From contig WTJP01000097.1 of NCBI GenBank assembly GCA_011526275.1, positions 1,358 through 22,322 of the forward strand: 20,965 nt of DNA, written 5' to 3'. Source of the stretch: Candidatus Arcticimaribacter sp. Its GTDB lineage: Bacteria; Bacteroidota; Bacteroidia; Flavobacteriales; Flavobacteriaceae. Position numbers and translations under genes: made by a program. The notes below the pieces were generated by a model that made no database searches, was not told the origin of the DNA, and saw nothing but the letters and a program-made list of their open reading frames with translations. Positions 1-7,259 of this stretch are shown piece after piece (position 1 is the first letter of the stretch; each line of letters opens with the position of its first letter).

Positions 1-10
1 AAGCGTTGGT

Positions 11-1225
11 CTATAGTTCCAAGGCTTTTTTAGGATCGTTGTCCATCAACAATTCTACAGGGTTTTCGAGGGCTTCTTTCACCGCCACCAAAAAACCAAC
101 CGACTCGCGTCCGTCTACGATGCGGTGGTCATAGGAAAGTGCCAAGTACATCATGGGGTGGATTTCCACCTTCCCGTCTACAGCGATGGGACGCTCAATG
201 ATGTTGTGCATACCTAAAATCCCAGATTGTGGTGGGTTGATGATAGGCGTCGATAACATCGATCCAAACACCCCACCGTTTGAAATGGTAAAGGTTCCCC
301 CTGTCATTTCATCTACGGTAATTTTCCCGTCGCGAGCGCGAATGGCTAAACGCTTAATTTCGGCTTCCACACCGCGGAAAGAAAGTCCTTCGGCATTGCG
401 CACCACCGGTACCATCAATCCTTTGGGTCCAGACACCGCCACACTAATGTCGCAGTAGTCGAACTTAATTTGGTGGTCTCCATCGATCATGGAATTTACA
501 TCGGGGAATTCTTGCAGTGCACGTACTACAGCTTTGGTAAAGAAGCTCATAAAGCCGAGGCCTACCCCGTGCTTTTCTTTAAAGGCTTCTTTGTATTGGT
601 TGCGCAAAGCGAAAATAGGGCTCATGTTGGCCTCGTTAAAGGTGGTCAACATGGCGGTTTCGTTTTTAGCACTCACCAAACGCTCGGCTACTTTGCGGCG
701 TAGCATTGACATTTTCTTGCGCTCTGTATCGCGGGTGCCGTGTGCTGGTGGCGTACCCATGGCAGGAACAGCGTCGATAGCGTCTTGTTTGGTCACGCGA
801 CCGTCTCTCCCCGTACCTTGAATGGCACTAGGGGCGATGCCTTTTTCGTTGAGTATTTTCTTCGCAGCAGGGGAAGCGGTTCCCGTAGCATAGGTGTTCG
901 TTGCAGCGGGTGCAGCCACTTTTTCTTCTTCCTTGGGTGCTGGTTCAGCAGGAGCCTCTGCCGCAGGGGCAGCGCCTTCAGCCGGTTGCCCGTCGGTATC
1001 GATCAAGCAAACCACCTGACCTACCTCAACGGCGTCTCCCTCTTCCGCTTTTAGCGTAATGGTTCCGCTTACTTCGGCAGGAAGTTCAAGCGTGGCTTTG
1101 TCGGAATCAACCTCTGCAATGGCTTGGTCTTTCTCCACATAGTCGCCATCGGCAACCAACCATTGGGCGATTTCTACCTCGGTTATCGATTCTCCTGGGG
1201 AGGGGACTTTCATTTCTAATATCAT
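11..1225 (-). CDS. odhB (sucB): Dihydrolipoyl succinyltransferase, E2 of 2-oxoglutarate dehydrogenase
   Basis: E2 component of the 2-oxoglutarate dehydrogenase complex, which transfers the succinyl group from E1 to CoA in the TCA cycle. The 404-residue protein shows the full domain order. An N-terminal lipoyl domain carries the DSDKATLE motif, with Lys43 as the lipoylation site. An Ala/Pro/Glu-rich linker spans about residues 78-110. A peripheral-subunit-binding domain lies at about 117-152. The C-terminal acyltransferase domain carries the active-site motif SYDHRIVDG, with His367 and Asp371. The start MILEMKVPSPGES is the usual one for flavobacterial OdhB; Met5 is a less likely alternative. 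The gene lies 19 nt downstream of sucA on the same strand, so the two are almost certainly co-transcribed. No E3 (lpd) gene is in the window. Only 10 nt follow the stop, so no terminator can be judged. Confidence 0.97.
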   Translation of the reverse strand: MILEMKVPSPGESITEVEIAQWLVADGDYVEKDQAIAEVDSDKATLELPAEVSGTITLKAEEGDAVEVGQVVCLIDTDGQPAEGAAPAAEAPAEPAPKEEEKVAAPAATNTYATGTASPAAKKILNEKGIAPSAIQGTGRDGRVTKQDAIDAVPAMGTPPAHGTRDTERKKMSMLRRKVAERLVSAKNETAMLTTFNEANMSPIFALRNQYKEAFKEKHGVGLGFMSFFTKAVVRALQEFPDVNSMIDGDHQIKFDYCDISVAVSGPKGLMVPVVRNAEGLSFRGVEAEIKRLAIRARDGKITVDEMTGGTFTISNGGVFGSMLSTPIINPPQSGILGMHNIIERPIAVDGKVEIHPMMYLALSYDHRIVDGRESVGFLVAVKEALENPVELLMDNDPKKALEL

Positions 1226-1244
1226 CGGACGTATCTTTAGTGAA

Positions 1245-4007
1245 TTAGTTTATTTTTCGAATGAAGTTATCTTTTGTTTCGTCAAAGACATAGTCGATGA
1301 CTTCTTGGTGTCTTTTCGCAGAACGGGCTGCACTACCAGCGGCAGGTGCGCCGTAGAAACGACGGGTCGCTGGGCGGAAATTGGCAGCTTCTGGCAAGTG
1401 CAACAACAGGTGCGACCACGTTCCCATATTGCGGGGCTCTTCTTGGGCCCAAACCACATCGCTAACCTTGTCGTATTTGGCCAACTGCGCGCGAATCTCT
1501 TCTACAGGAAGCGGGAACAATTGCTCCAGGCGAACCAAGGCCACATCGTCGCGCTTGCTTTCCTCGCGTTGTTTCAACAAATCGTAGTAAAACTTCCCAG
1601 AACAAAAGACCAGTTTCTTAGCTTTGGCAGGCTGTACAATCGCATCTTCAATGAGGGTCTTAAAGCTACCAGAGGTAAAGTCTTCTGCTGGAGATACGAC
1701 CAAGGGGTGGCGCAATAAACTCTTGGGAGTAAAGACCACCAAGGGTTTGCGGTAATTCGATTTTACTTGACGGCGCAACAAGTGGAACATATTGGCCGGG
1801 GTAGTACAATTGGCGATAAACATATTGTCTTTGGCACACAACTGTAAGTAACGTTCGATTCGGGCAGAGGAGTGTTCGGCTCCTTGACCTTCATAACCGT
1901 GCGGCAAGAGGAGCACGATTCCGTTTTGCAGTTTCCATTTGTCTTCTGCGGCCGAGATGTATTGGTCGATCATGATTTGCGCCCCGTTGGAGAAATCCCC
2001 AAACTGAGCTTCCCAAATTGTCAACGCATTGGGGCTCGCCATGGCATAACCATAATCAAAGCCCAATACCCCGTATTCCGATAGCAGGGAATTGTATATA
2101 CGCAAACGACCTTGCTCGTCTTGAATGTTGTTGAGGAGAATGGTTTCTTCCTCCGACTCTTCCGCCTTTACAATAGCGTGGCGGTGAGAGAAGGTTCCAC
2201 GTTCCACGTCTTGTCCAGAAATGCGAACGTCGTGACCTTCGACCATCAAACTTCCATAGGCGAGTAGTTCCCCCATGGCCCAGTCCATTGCATCGGCATC
2301 GAAGAACATACGGCGGCGATCGCCAATGAGTTTCTCAATTTTACGCAGGAACTTCTTGTCGGCCGGTAATTCGGTAATGGCAGCGGCTACTTTAGCGAGC
2401 GTATCTTTGCTCACAGCCGTATCGACTTCTTCCATCATTTTTACCTCATCGACCCGCACAAAGCCCTTCCACTCGTCTTGCATAAAAGGGGTGATTTCGG
2501 TCTTCTCGATTTTACGAGAATCGACCAAATCCACTTCGAGGGAATCTTTGTAGTCTTTTTCCATCTGCTTCAATTCCGCAGTGGTAACTATGCCTTGCTG
2601 CATCAGCTGGTCGGCATAGATATCGCGTGGGTTTTTGTGCTTGGCAATGGCCTTGTACAATTTTGGCTGGGTAAAGCGCGGCTCATCTCCTTCGTTGTGC
2701 CCGTATTTACGGTAACCCAAGAGGTCAATAAAGACATCGCGACCAAATTTCATGCGGTAGTCCAAAGCAAACAGGGTGGCATGCACCACAGCCTCGGCAT
2801 CGTCGGCATTGACATGCAATACCGGAGAGAGGGTAACTTTGGCTACATCGGTACAATAGGTAGAAGAACGGGCATCGAGGTAGTTGGTGGTAAATCCAAT
2901 TTGGTTGTTTACTACGATGTGTACTGTTCCTCCGGTACCATAGCCTTTTAAGCGCGCCATTTGCACAATTTCGTAAGGCAAGCCCTGCCCTGCAATGGCG
3001 GCATCGCCATGGACAATGATGGGGAGTACCTTGTTGGTGTCAAAGTCGTATTTCTTTTCGAGTTTAGCGCGGGTAATTCCTTCCACTACTGCCCCTACCG
3101 TCTCCAAATGCGAAGGGTTCGGCGCAATGTTCATGTTGATTTTCTTTCCGCTGTCGGTGGTGCGTTTGGACGTCCACCCTAGGTGGTATTTTACGTCCCC
3201 GTCGAAGACCATTTCTTCGTAATCTTTCCCGTCAAATTCAGAAAAGATATCGCGGCTCGATTTCCCGAAAATATTGGTGAGGGTGTTGAGGCGTCCGCGG
3301 TGGGCCATCCCCATGACAAATTCTTCTACCCCTTGTTCGGCAGCAGCTTCTACTACGGCGTCGAGGGCAGGAATCAAGGACTCTCCCCCTTCCAAAGAGA
3401 AGCGTTTTTGCCCTACATATTTGGTGTGCAAGAAGTTTTCAAAAGAAACCGCTTGGTTGAGTTTTTTTAAGATGTGCTTTTTCTGCTCGACAGAAAAGGC
3501 CGGGTGATTGTTGTTGATGTTGAGGCGCTGCTGTATCCAATTGACCTTTTCAGGGTCGCGAATATACATGTATTCCACCCCGATGGAATCGCAGTAGATT
3601 TGCTCGAGGTGCTCGATGATTTTCGCCAAGGTCGATGGGCCAATCCCCATGGTTTCTCCAGCGTTAAAGACCTCGTTGAGATCGGCTTTGGTCAAGCCAA
3701 AGTTTTCAAGATCTAAATTGGGCGTGTAGGTGCGTCGATCGCGTACCGGGTTGGTCTTGGTGAACAAGTGACCGCGTTTGCGGTAGGCATCAATCAATTG
3801 CACTACCTTGAATTCGCGCTGCAGGTGCTCGGGAACTTCGGTAGCTAAATCGCCTCCAGCTCCACCGCTGTTTTCTACACCAAAATCAAAGCCTTGAAAA
3901 AAAGCACGCCAACTGGGCTCTACACTATCGGGCTGCTGTAAATACTGATCGTATAACTGGGCGAAATAAGCCGTATGCGCAGCATTTAAAAAAGAATATT
4001 TATCCAT
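1245..4007 (-). CDS. sucA (odhA/kgd): 2-oxoglutarate dehydrogenase E1 component
   Basis: Thiamine-diphosphate-dependent E1 subunit that decarboxylates 2-oxoglutarate and succinylates the lipoyl arm of E2. At 920 residues it has the normal length for the bacterial E1o family. Visible landmarks are the N-terminal E2-binding segment (residues 1-40, ending PSWRAFFQGF), RKRGHL at 76-81, KRFSLEGGESLIP at 201-213, MAHRGRL at 234-240, the ThDP/Mg-binding GDAAIAGQG at 334-342 and NNQIGFTT at 367-374. The C-terminal transketolase-like pyrimidine-binding domain includes a LLPHGYEGQGAEHSSAR motif. The protein is complete, with no frameshift. It is the first gene of a two-gene operon with odhB. Its upstream region, shared with divergent umuC, contains two candidate -7 boxes and a 13-bp palindrome. 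Confidence 0.97.
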   Translation of the reverse strand: MDKYSFLNAAHTAYFAQLYDQYLQQPDSVEPSWRAFFQGFDFGVENSGGAGGDLATEVPEHLQREFKVVQLIDAYRKRGHLFTKTNPVRDRRTYTPNLDLENFGLTKADLNEVFNAGETMGIGPSTLAKIIEHLEQIYCDSIGVEYMYIRDPEKVNWIQQRLNINNNHPAFSVEQKKHILKKLNQAVSFENFLHTKYVGQKRFSLEGGESLIPALDAVVEAAAEQGVEEFVMGMAHRGRLNTLTNIFGKSSRDIFSEFDGKDYEEMVFDGDVKYHLGWTSKRTTDSGKKINMNIAPNPSHLETVGAVVEGITRAKLEKKYDFDTNKVLPIIVHGDAAIAGQGLPYEIVQMARLKGYGTGGTVHIVVNNQIGFTTNYLDARSSTYCTDVAKVTLSPVLHVNADDAEAVVHATLFALDYRMKFGRDVFIDLLGYRKYGHNEGDEPRFTQPKLYKAIAKHKNPRDIYADQLMQQGIVTTAELKQMEKDYKDSLEVDLVDSRKIEKTEITPFMQDEWKGFVRVDEVKMMEEVDTAVSKDTLAKVAAAITELPADKKFLRKIEKLIGDRRRMFFDADAMDWAMGELLAYGSLMVEGHDVRISGQDVERGTFSHRHAIVKAEESEEETILLNNIQDEQGRLRIYNSLLSEYGVLGFDYGYAMASPNALTIWEAQFGDFSNGAQIMIDQYISAAEDKWKLQNGIVLLLPHGYEGQGAEHSSARIERYLQLCAKDNMFIANCTTPANMFHLLRRQVKSNYRKPLVVFTPKSLLRHPLVVSPAEDFTSGSFKTLIEDAIVQPAKAKKLVFCSGKFYYDLLKQREESKRDDVALVRLEQLFPLPVEEIRAQLAKYDKVSDVVWAQEEPRNMGTWSHLLLHLPEAANFRPATRRFYGAPAAGSAARSAKRHQEVIDYVFDETKDNFIRKIN

Positions 4008-4023
4008 TCGTTTTGGATGATGT

Positions 4024-4054
4024 CAAATCTAGTAAACAAAATTACAACATTTAA
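4024..4054 (-). promoter_or_regulatory. Candidate sucA promoter
   Basis: On the minus strand the box TAGATTTG (4031 to 4024) matches the Bacteroidota -7 consensus TAnnTTTG. Exactly 20 nt upstream is TTA (4054 to 4052), a 2-of-3 match to the TTG -33 core. Transcription would begin near 4017-4019, about 10-12 nt before the sucA ATG. A second perfect -7 box, TAATTTTG (4044 to 4037), lies just upstream but has no -33 partner at this spacing. Either box could be the real one. Confidence 0.45.
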
Positions 4055-4058
4055 TGTT
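4046..4058. repeat. 13-bp palindrome in the sucA-umuC intergenic region
   Basis: AACATT-T-AATGTT is a perfect 6-bp inverted repeat around one central base. It sits immediately upstream of the -7 boxes of sucA and overlaps the candidate -33 position. That placement would suit an operator for a dimeric regulator of the sucA-odhB operon. Short A/T-rich palindromes also arise by chance, so this is a suggestion only. Confidence 0.35.
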
Positions 4059-4121
4059 AGTCCCTCCTTTAGCCCCCTTGTTTTTTTCGACTCAATTCTT
4101 GCGGAAAATGTGATATTTATA

Positions 4122-4152
4122 CTGCAAATCGAGACTTAAATCTGTATTTTTG
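4122..4152 (+). promoter_or_regulatory. Candidate umuC promoter with almost no leader
   Basis: TATTTTTG (4145-4152) is a perfect TAnnTTTG -7 box. The -33 position, 20 nt upstream, reads CTG (4122-4124), a 2-of-3 match to TTG. Only five bases (GAAGG, 4153-4157) separate the -7 box from the umuC ATG at 4158, so transcription should begin at or within a base or two of the start codon. I see no clear SOS-box-like palindrome here. Confidence 0.55.
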
Positions 4153-4157
4153 GAAGG

Positions 4158-5429
4158 ATGTTTGCACTGGTCGATTGTAACAATTTTTACGCTTCTTGTG
4201 AACGGGTTTTTCAACCGCAATGGGAGGGAAAGCCCGTCGTGATTTTGTCGAATAACGACGGTTGCGTAATTGCGCGCAGCAACGAAGCAAAAGCCCTTGG
4301 AATTCCCATGGGAGCCCCGGCCTTTCAATACAAAGACATTTTTGCGCGGGAAAAAATCAAGGTCTTTTCTTCTAACTACCCCCTCTATGGCGACATGAGT
4401 AGCCGGGTGATGAAAATCTTGGAGCGCTATACCCCCGATATTGAGATTTACAGCATAGACGAAGCTTTCTTGCAATTCAAAGGTTTTGAACATTTCGACC
4501 TCGATACCGAAGGCCGAGCCATGAAAAAGCAGGTGCAGCAATGGACGGGAATTCCCGTTTCTGTGGGGATTGCCCCCAGCAAAGCCCTGGCGAAAATCGC
4601 CAATAAAATCGCCAAGAAATACAGCGAAAAAACCGGAGGTGTTTATGTCATGGCCACCGACGAGCAACGGGTGAAAGCCCTAAAATGGACGAACGTTAAA
4701 GACATTTGGGGCATTGGTCGCCGACACGCAAAACGCCTGGAAGCTCAAGGCGTAAAAACCGCTTACGACTTTTCTAACCTGCCCGACAGCTGGATTAGAA
4801 AACACATGAGTGTGCTCGAGCTGCGGCTGAAAAAGGACCTCTTGGGGCTGCCCTACATTCAGTTAGACGACCAGCCTTCTGCCAAAAAATCGATTGCTAC
4901 TACCCGTAGCTTCCAAAATAACCTGCGGGAATTTTGGGAAATCGAGGAACGCATTACCACCTATGCCACCAGCTGTGCCGAGAAATTGCGGCAACAAAAA
5001 AGCAGCTGTACCGCCTTGATGGTTTTTGTGCGCAGCAACCCCCACAAAGCAGGGAGCGAACCCTACCGCAACAGTTGTGTGGTGACCCTCCCCTATGCCA
5101 CCGACTCGAGTATCACCCTAGCCAAATACGCCATTTTTGGTTTAAAAGGCATCTTTAAAGCAGGGATCGACTACAAGAAAGCGGGGGTCATTGTACTAGG
5201 CCTCACCCCCACCAACGAAAAGCAACTGAACCTTTTCCACGGCGACCAAAACAAACACGACAGCCTTATGCAGGCCATCGACAAAGTGCACCGCCGTTTT
5301 GGGCCGCACCGCGTTAAACTCGCCAACCAAGATTTAAACAAGACCTGGAAGATGCGGCAAGAGCACCTTTCAGCACGATACACCACCGAACTCAGCGATG
5401 TGATTCGCGTTTATCCCGAACGAAAATGA
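4158..5429 (+). CDS. umuC: Y-family translesion DNA polymerase, UmuC-type
   Basis: Catalytic subunit of a polymerase V-like error-prone DNA polymerase that copies past lesions. The 423-residue length is normal for UmuC. The catalytic palm motifs are intact: FALVDCNNFYASCERVF with metal-binding Asp6, and YSIDEAFL with Asp101-Glu102. A helix-hairpin-helix-like segment, KDIWGIGRRHAKRL, lies at about 181-194, and little-finger and UmuC C-terminal (DUF4113-like) regions follow. QLNLF at 356-360 matches the beta-clamp-binding pentapeptide found in E. coli UmuC, so the protein should load on the sliding clamp. The stop overlaps the umuD start (ATGA), indicating translational coupling. The order C then D is the reverse of E. 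coli umuDC. The ATG lies directly after a -7 box. Confidence 0.95.
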   Translation: MFALVDCNNFYASCERVFQPQWEGKPVVILSNNDGCVIARSNEAKALGIPMGAPAFQYKDIFAREKIKVFSSNYPLYGDMSSRVMKILERYTPDIEIYSIDEAFLQFKGFEHFDLDTEGRAMKKQVQQWTGIPVSVGIAPSKALAKIANKIAKKYSEKTGGVYVMATDEQRVKALKWTNVKDIWGIGRRHAKRLEAQGVKTAYDFSNLPDSWIRKHMSVLELRLKKDLLGLPYIQLDDQPSAKKSIATTRSFQNNLREFWEIEERITTYATSCAEKLRQQKSSCTALMVFVRSNPHKAGSEPYRNSCVVTLPYATDSSITLAKYAIFGLKGIFKAGIDYKKAGVIVLGLTPTNEKQLNLFHGDQNKHDSLMQAIDKVHRRFGPHRVKLANQDLNKTWKMRQEHLSARYTTELSDVIRVYPERK

Positions 5430-5863
5430 AGAAAGCCGAAGAAAACTTGATTTTTTTCCAACCCCAGCAAGACCAAAACCGCAGTATGCCCCTAGCGCAC
5501 ACGGGCGTCTCGGCCGGCTTCCCCTCGCCTGCCGACGACTTTAAGGAATTGCGGATTAGCATTGACCAAGAAGTGGTGAAAAACGAAGAAGCGACCTTCT
5601 ATGCACGCGTCGCAGGGCAGTCCATGCAAGGCGCAGGACTAGACGATGGGGATTTACTGGTGATCGACCGCAGCAAAGAACCCGAGGACAACGCCATTGC
5701 CGTGTGTTTTATCGACGGAGAATTTACCGTGAAACGACTCAAAGTCGAAGCCGAATGTGTTTACCTCATGCCCGAAAACCCAAACTATTCTCCCATTAGA
5801 GTAACCGAAGACAATCAGCTCATTATTTGGGGCGTGGTGACCTATGTGGTAAAAAAAGTTTAA
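5426..5863 (+). CDS. umuD: UmuD-type self-cleaving polymerase V accessory subunit (S24 family)
   Basis: LexA-like S24 serine protease that, in known systems, cleaves itself on the RecA filament; the shortened form then activates UmuC. The 145-residue length matches UmuD. The cleavage context SAGFPSPADD closely resembles E. coli QCGFPSPAAD and places the scissile bond at Ala30-Gly31. The catalytic dyad is visible as Ser66 in GQSMQGAG and Lys103 in GEFTVKRL. There is no N-terminal DNA-binding domain, so this is UmuD and not LexA. The start overlaps the umuC stop by 4 nt. The 3' end overlaps, or lies next to, the following YhhN-family gene, depending on that gene's start. Damage-dependent control is expected from the family, but no operator was recognised here. 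Confidence 0.93.
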   Translation: MKKAEENLIFFQPQQDQNRSMPLAHTGVSAGFPSPADDFKELRISIDQEVVKNEEATFYARVAGQSMQGAGLDDGDLLVIDRSKEPEDNAIAVCFIDGEFTVKRLKVEAECVYLMPENPNYSPIRVTEDNQLIIWGVVTYVVKKV

Positions 5864-6543
5864 TTTGCTGTATCGAAAAACGCAGCACCCCCTTTCTCGT
5901 TTTGTTTTTTGGCCTAAGCGCGCTCCACCTTTGGGCACAACTGTTTGAGTATTCCTGGCTGGCAAGTGGAACAAAAACGTTGATTATCCCTGCCTTGGCA
6001 TTGTGGGTGTTTCAACGCTTTCGCCTGAACAAACAATTGGGCTGGGCCTTGTTCTTTTCCTGGTTGGGCGATCTCTTGCTCATCCCCGATGGCACGCCTT
6101 ATTTCATTGCCGGAATACTGGCGTTCTGGGCAGCACAGCTGCTGTATTGCCGTATGATGATGGGCCACTTTGAAGGTTCGTTTTTCCAGCAATTCCGCAA
6201 GAAGAAAGCGGTACTTCCCCTGCTGCTGTTAGGCGGGTATTTGATTTTTATACTACAGCTAATGTGGTCCCGCTTGGGCGTACTATTGGTTCCCGTGAGT
6301 CTCTATGCCACCACCCTCACTGTAACCGGCTTTTTGGGACTTTTAATGGCGGCCGAAAACCGCTATAAACAAACGAAAATTTTGGCCTTGGGCACCCTGC
6401 TCTTTGCCTTGTCGGACAGCATGATTGCTTTCGACGCGTTCTATTTTGAGCGCCCACAGTTCACCTACTGGATTATGGCCACCTATATTCCAGCGCAATT
6501 TTGCATTGCCCTTTTCTTAGCTCCTGCACAAGGAGAGAAATAA
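5827..6543 (+). CDS. YhhN-family (lysoplasmalogenase-like) membrane protein, first copy
   Basis: Polytopic membrane protein of the YhhN/TMEM86 family, whose characterised animal members hydrolyse the vinyl-ether bond of lysoplasmalogens; the natural substrate in flavobacteria is not known. About eight hydrophobic segments cover most of the protein. Both acidic family motifs are present: GDLLLIPDG (residues 81-89, Gly81-Asp82) after SWL, and ALSDSMIAFD (194-203, with Asp197 and Asp203). The start is uncertain because there is no ATG. The listed TTG lies inside umuD and gives a 37-nt overlap; ATT at 5863 or ATC at 5872 would be rare alternatives, and TTG at 5902 would cut the first membrane helix. 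It follows umuD and precedes a second paralogue, so it appears to belong to one transcription unit with the polymerase genes. Confidence 0.8.
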   Translation: MGRGDLCGKKSLICCIEKRSTPFLVLFFGLSALHLWAQLFEYSWLASGTKTLIIPALALWVFQRFRLNKQLGWALFFSWLGDLLLIPDGTPYFIAGILAFWAAQLLYCRMMMGHFEGSFFQQFRKKKAVLPLLLLGGYLIFILQLMWSRLGVLLVPVSLYATTLTVTGFLGLLMAAENRYKQTKILALGTLLFALSDSMIAFDAFYFERPQFTYWIMATYIPAQFCIALFLAPAQGEK

Positions 6544-6554
6544 TTGTATCTTTA
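6524..6554 (+). promoter_or_regulatory. Weak candidate internal promoter before the second YhhN gene
   Basis: TATCTTTA (6547-6554) matches TAnnTTTG at all but the last base. CTG (6524-6526) stands exactly 20 nt upstream, the same imperfect pattern as at umuC. A start near 6559-6561 would leave a leader of about 10 nt before the ATG at 6570. It is weak and may be chance. Confidence 0.25.
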
Positions 6555-6569
6555 AGTAAACTTTTATCC

Positions 6570-7259
6570 ATGACATTTCTACCTACTTTAAATCGTGAAA
6601 ATGTACTGCTTTATGTTTTTTGGGGGCTAGCTGGCCTTCTTTTCTATGCCCGAGTAAGCGACCTCGCAAGCTTGAACTTTGTCCTTACCCCGCTGCTCTC
6701 CATCGTACTGATTTTTGAATACCACCGTAAAGTGGGGGAAGATCAAACCCTCTATTTTAGTTTTATCTTTTGTATGCTGGGTGACCTCATGACCATCAGC
6801 GGTGATTTTTACAACTTCACTTCAGGGCTTATCGCCTATTGGGGGGCATCCATCTTGTTCAATTTTTCCCTTAGCCGAGAATTGCAGACCCCATTTAAGA
6901 TTGCCATAAAAAAGCCTGTCTTTTTTCTCCCCTTCATTTTGTATGGGGTGTATTGCATCATCATCATGGTCTTTATTCGTCCCTTTTTGGGAGCGCTTTT
7001 TATTCCCATTTTAATCTACGGACTCACCCTTAGTCTAACCTGCGCCATGGGTTTGGCGGTGTATTGGCAAGACAGAACAATCCCGAGAAAACATTTTGCC
7101 ACTGGATTAATTGTATTGAGTGCAACGGCCTCGCTCATTGGCATCAACCGCTTCTATTTAAAAAGTGATCTACTCTATGGGGTGGAAACTTTACTCTATG
7201 CGCCCTCATTATTTTTTATCTTTATGTACTTTAAAACAAAACCGTCGCGTGTATTATAA
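6570..7259 (+). CDS. YhhN-family membrane protein, divergent second copy
   Basis: A 229-residue membrane protein of about eight hydrophobic segments, with the same architecture as the preceding gene and the first acidic motif conserved (MLGDLMTISGD, Gly71-Asp72). The second acidic motif, ALSDS...FDAF in the first copy, is replaced by LSATASLIGINRFY (183-196), so the Ser-Asp pair and the later Asp are gone. This suggests altered chemistry or loss of hydrolase activity. I chose the ATG at 6570 over a TTG at 6501 because MTFLPTLNRENVLLYVF runs directly into the first membrane helix and the upstream frame lies within the previous gene. The gap to the first copy is 26 nt, and the downstream secreted-protein gene starts inside this one. 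Confidence 0.72.
   Translation: MTFLPTLNRENVLLYVFWGLAGLLFYARVSDLASLNFVLTPLLSIVLIFEYHRKVGEDQTLYFSFIFCMLGDLMTISGDFYNFTSGLIAYWGASILFNFSLSRELQTPFKIAIKKPVFFLPFILYGVYCIIIMVFIRPFLGALFIPILIYGLTLSLTCAMGLAVYWQDRTIPRKHFATGLIVLSATASLIGINRFYLKSDLLYGVETLLYAPSLFFIFMYFKTKPSRVL

Noticed and set aside
2478..2951. 157-codon plus-strand open frame inside sucA
   Set aside because: It is a shadow frame of a complete, conserved sucA.
4061..4090. C-rich then T-rich stretch as a terminator between sucA and umuC
   Set aside because: The genes are divergent, so no transcript should end here, and no stem precedes the T-run.
4060..4157. SOS/LexA operator upstream of umuC
   Set aside because: I saw no CTGT-N8-ACAG-like or other strong palindrome near the promoter.
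4092..4667. 191-codon open frame on the minus strand across the umuC start
   Set aside because: It is antisense to umuC, which has intact catalytic motifs; the translation has no recognisable family features.
7165..7248. Upstream ATG extension of the secreted protein
   Set aside because: It would read 28 codons through the YhhN gene and bury the signal peptide internally; the GTG at 7249 places it at the N-terminus.
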